Below are positions 5,488 to 5,488 of a stretch of DNA of 5,488 nucleotides, piece by piece. Position 1 is the stretch's first letter. Each line of letters starts with the position of its first letter. The position numbers and the translations under genes were made by a program. The notes under the pieces are model-generated. The model did not search any database and was not told the origin of the DNA. It saw nothing but the letters and a program-made list of their open reading frames with translations. Source of the DNA: Chitinophagales bacterium (lineage in GTDB: Bacteria > Bacteroidota > Bacteroidia > Chitinophagales > BACL12); assembly GCA_014380545.1 (NCBI GenBank), contig JACMJP010000169.1:1-5488 (forward strand), read 5' to 3'.

Positions 5488-5488
5488 A

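Overview
The window looks like a stretch of an AT-rich Bacteroidota chromosome, probably an environmental or uncultured lineage. Two adjacent genes encode secreted proteins with an N-terminal signal peptide and a C-terminal type IX secretion (T9SS, type A) sorting domain. That combination is essentially confined to Bacteroidota. There are no tRNA, rRNA or CRISPR features, and no transposase.

Layout, left to right. Positions 1-114 hold a roughly 110-bp repeat (copy R1) built around a terminator-like hairpin. A plus-strand gene for a stand-alone HIRAN-domain protein follows (first usable ATG 244, stop 991-993). Its reading frame looks coding upstream of that ATG, where the expected start codon reads AGG. 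After it comes a second repeat copy (R2, 1011-1111) with a near-perfect intrinsic terminator, lying between convergent genes. Two minus-strand genes come next. One encodes a 392-aa secreted protein with three ~92-aa propeller-like repeats and a T9SS tail (1168-2346). The other encodes an 841-aa secreted multidomain protein (2459-4984) with PPC-like domains, Ig-like domains and a T9SS tail. A truncated repeat copy (R3, 2408-2457) fills most of the gap between them. The divergent spacer 4985-5235 contains a 9-base homopolymer tract, a run of adjacent small palindromes and a fourth fragment of the repeat (R4). The last gene (5236-5487, +) encodes an 83-aa charged protein of unknown function.

The two T9SS genes probably contribute to the cell surface or extracellular proteome. 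Nothing ties the HIRAN gene or the 83-aa gene to them functionally. The least ordinary aspect of the window is the intergenic repeat family, present in every gap and always in the same orientation, together with the apparently lost start codon of the HIRAN gene. I do not see convincing evidence for a complete new defence or mobile system here.
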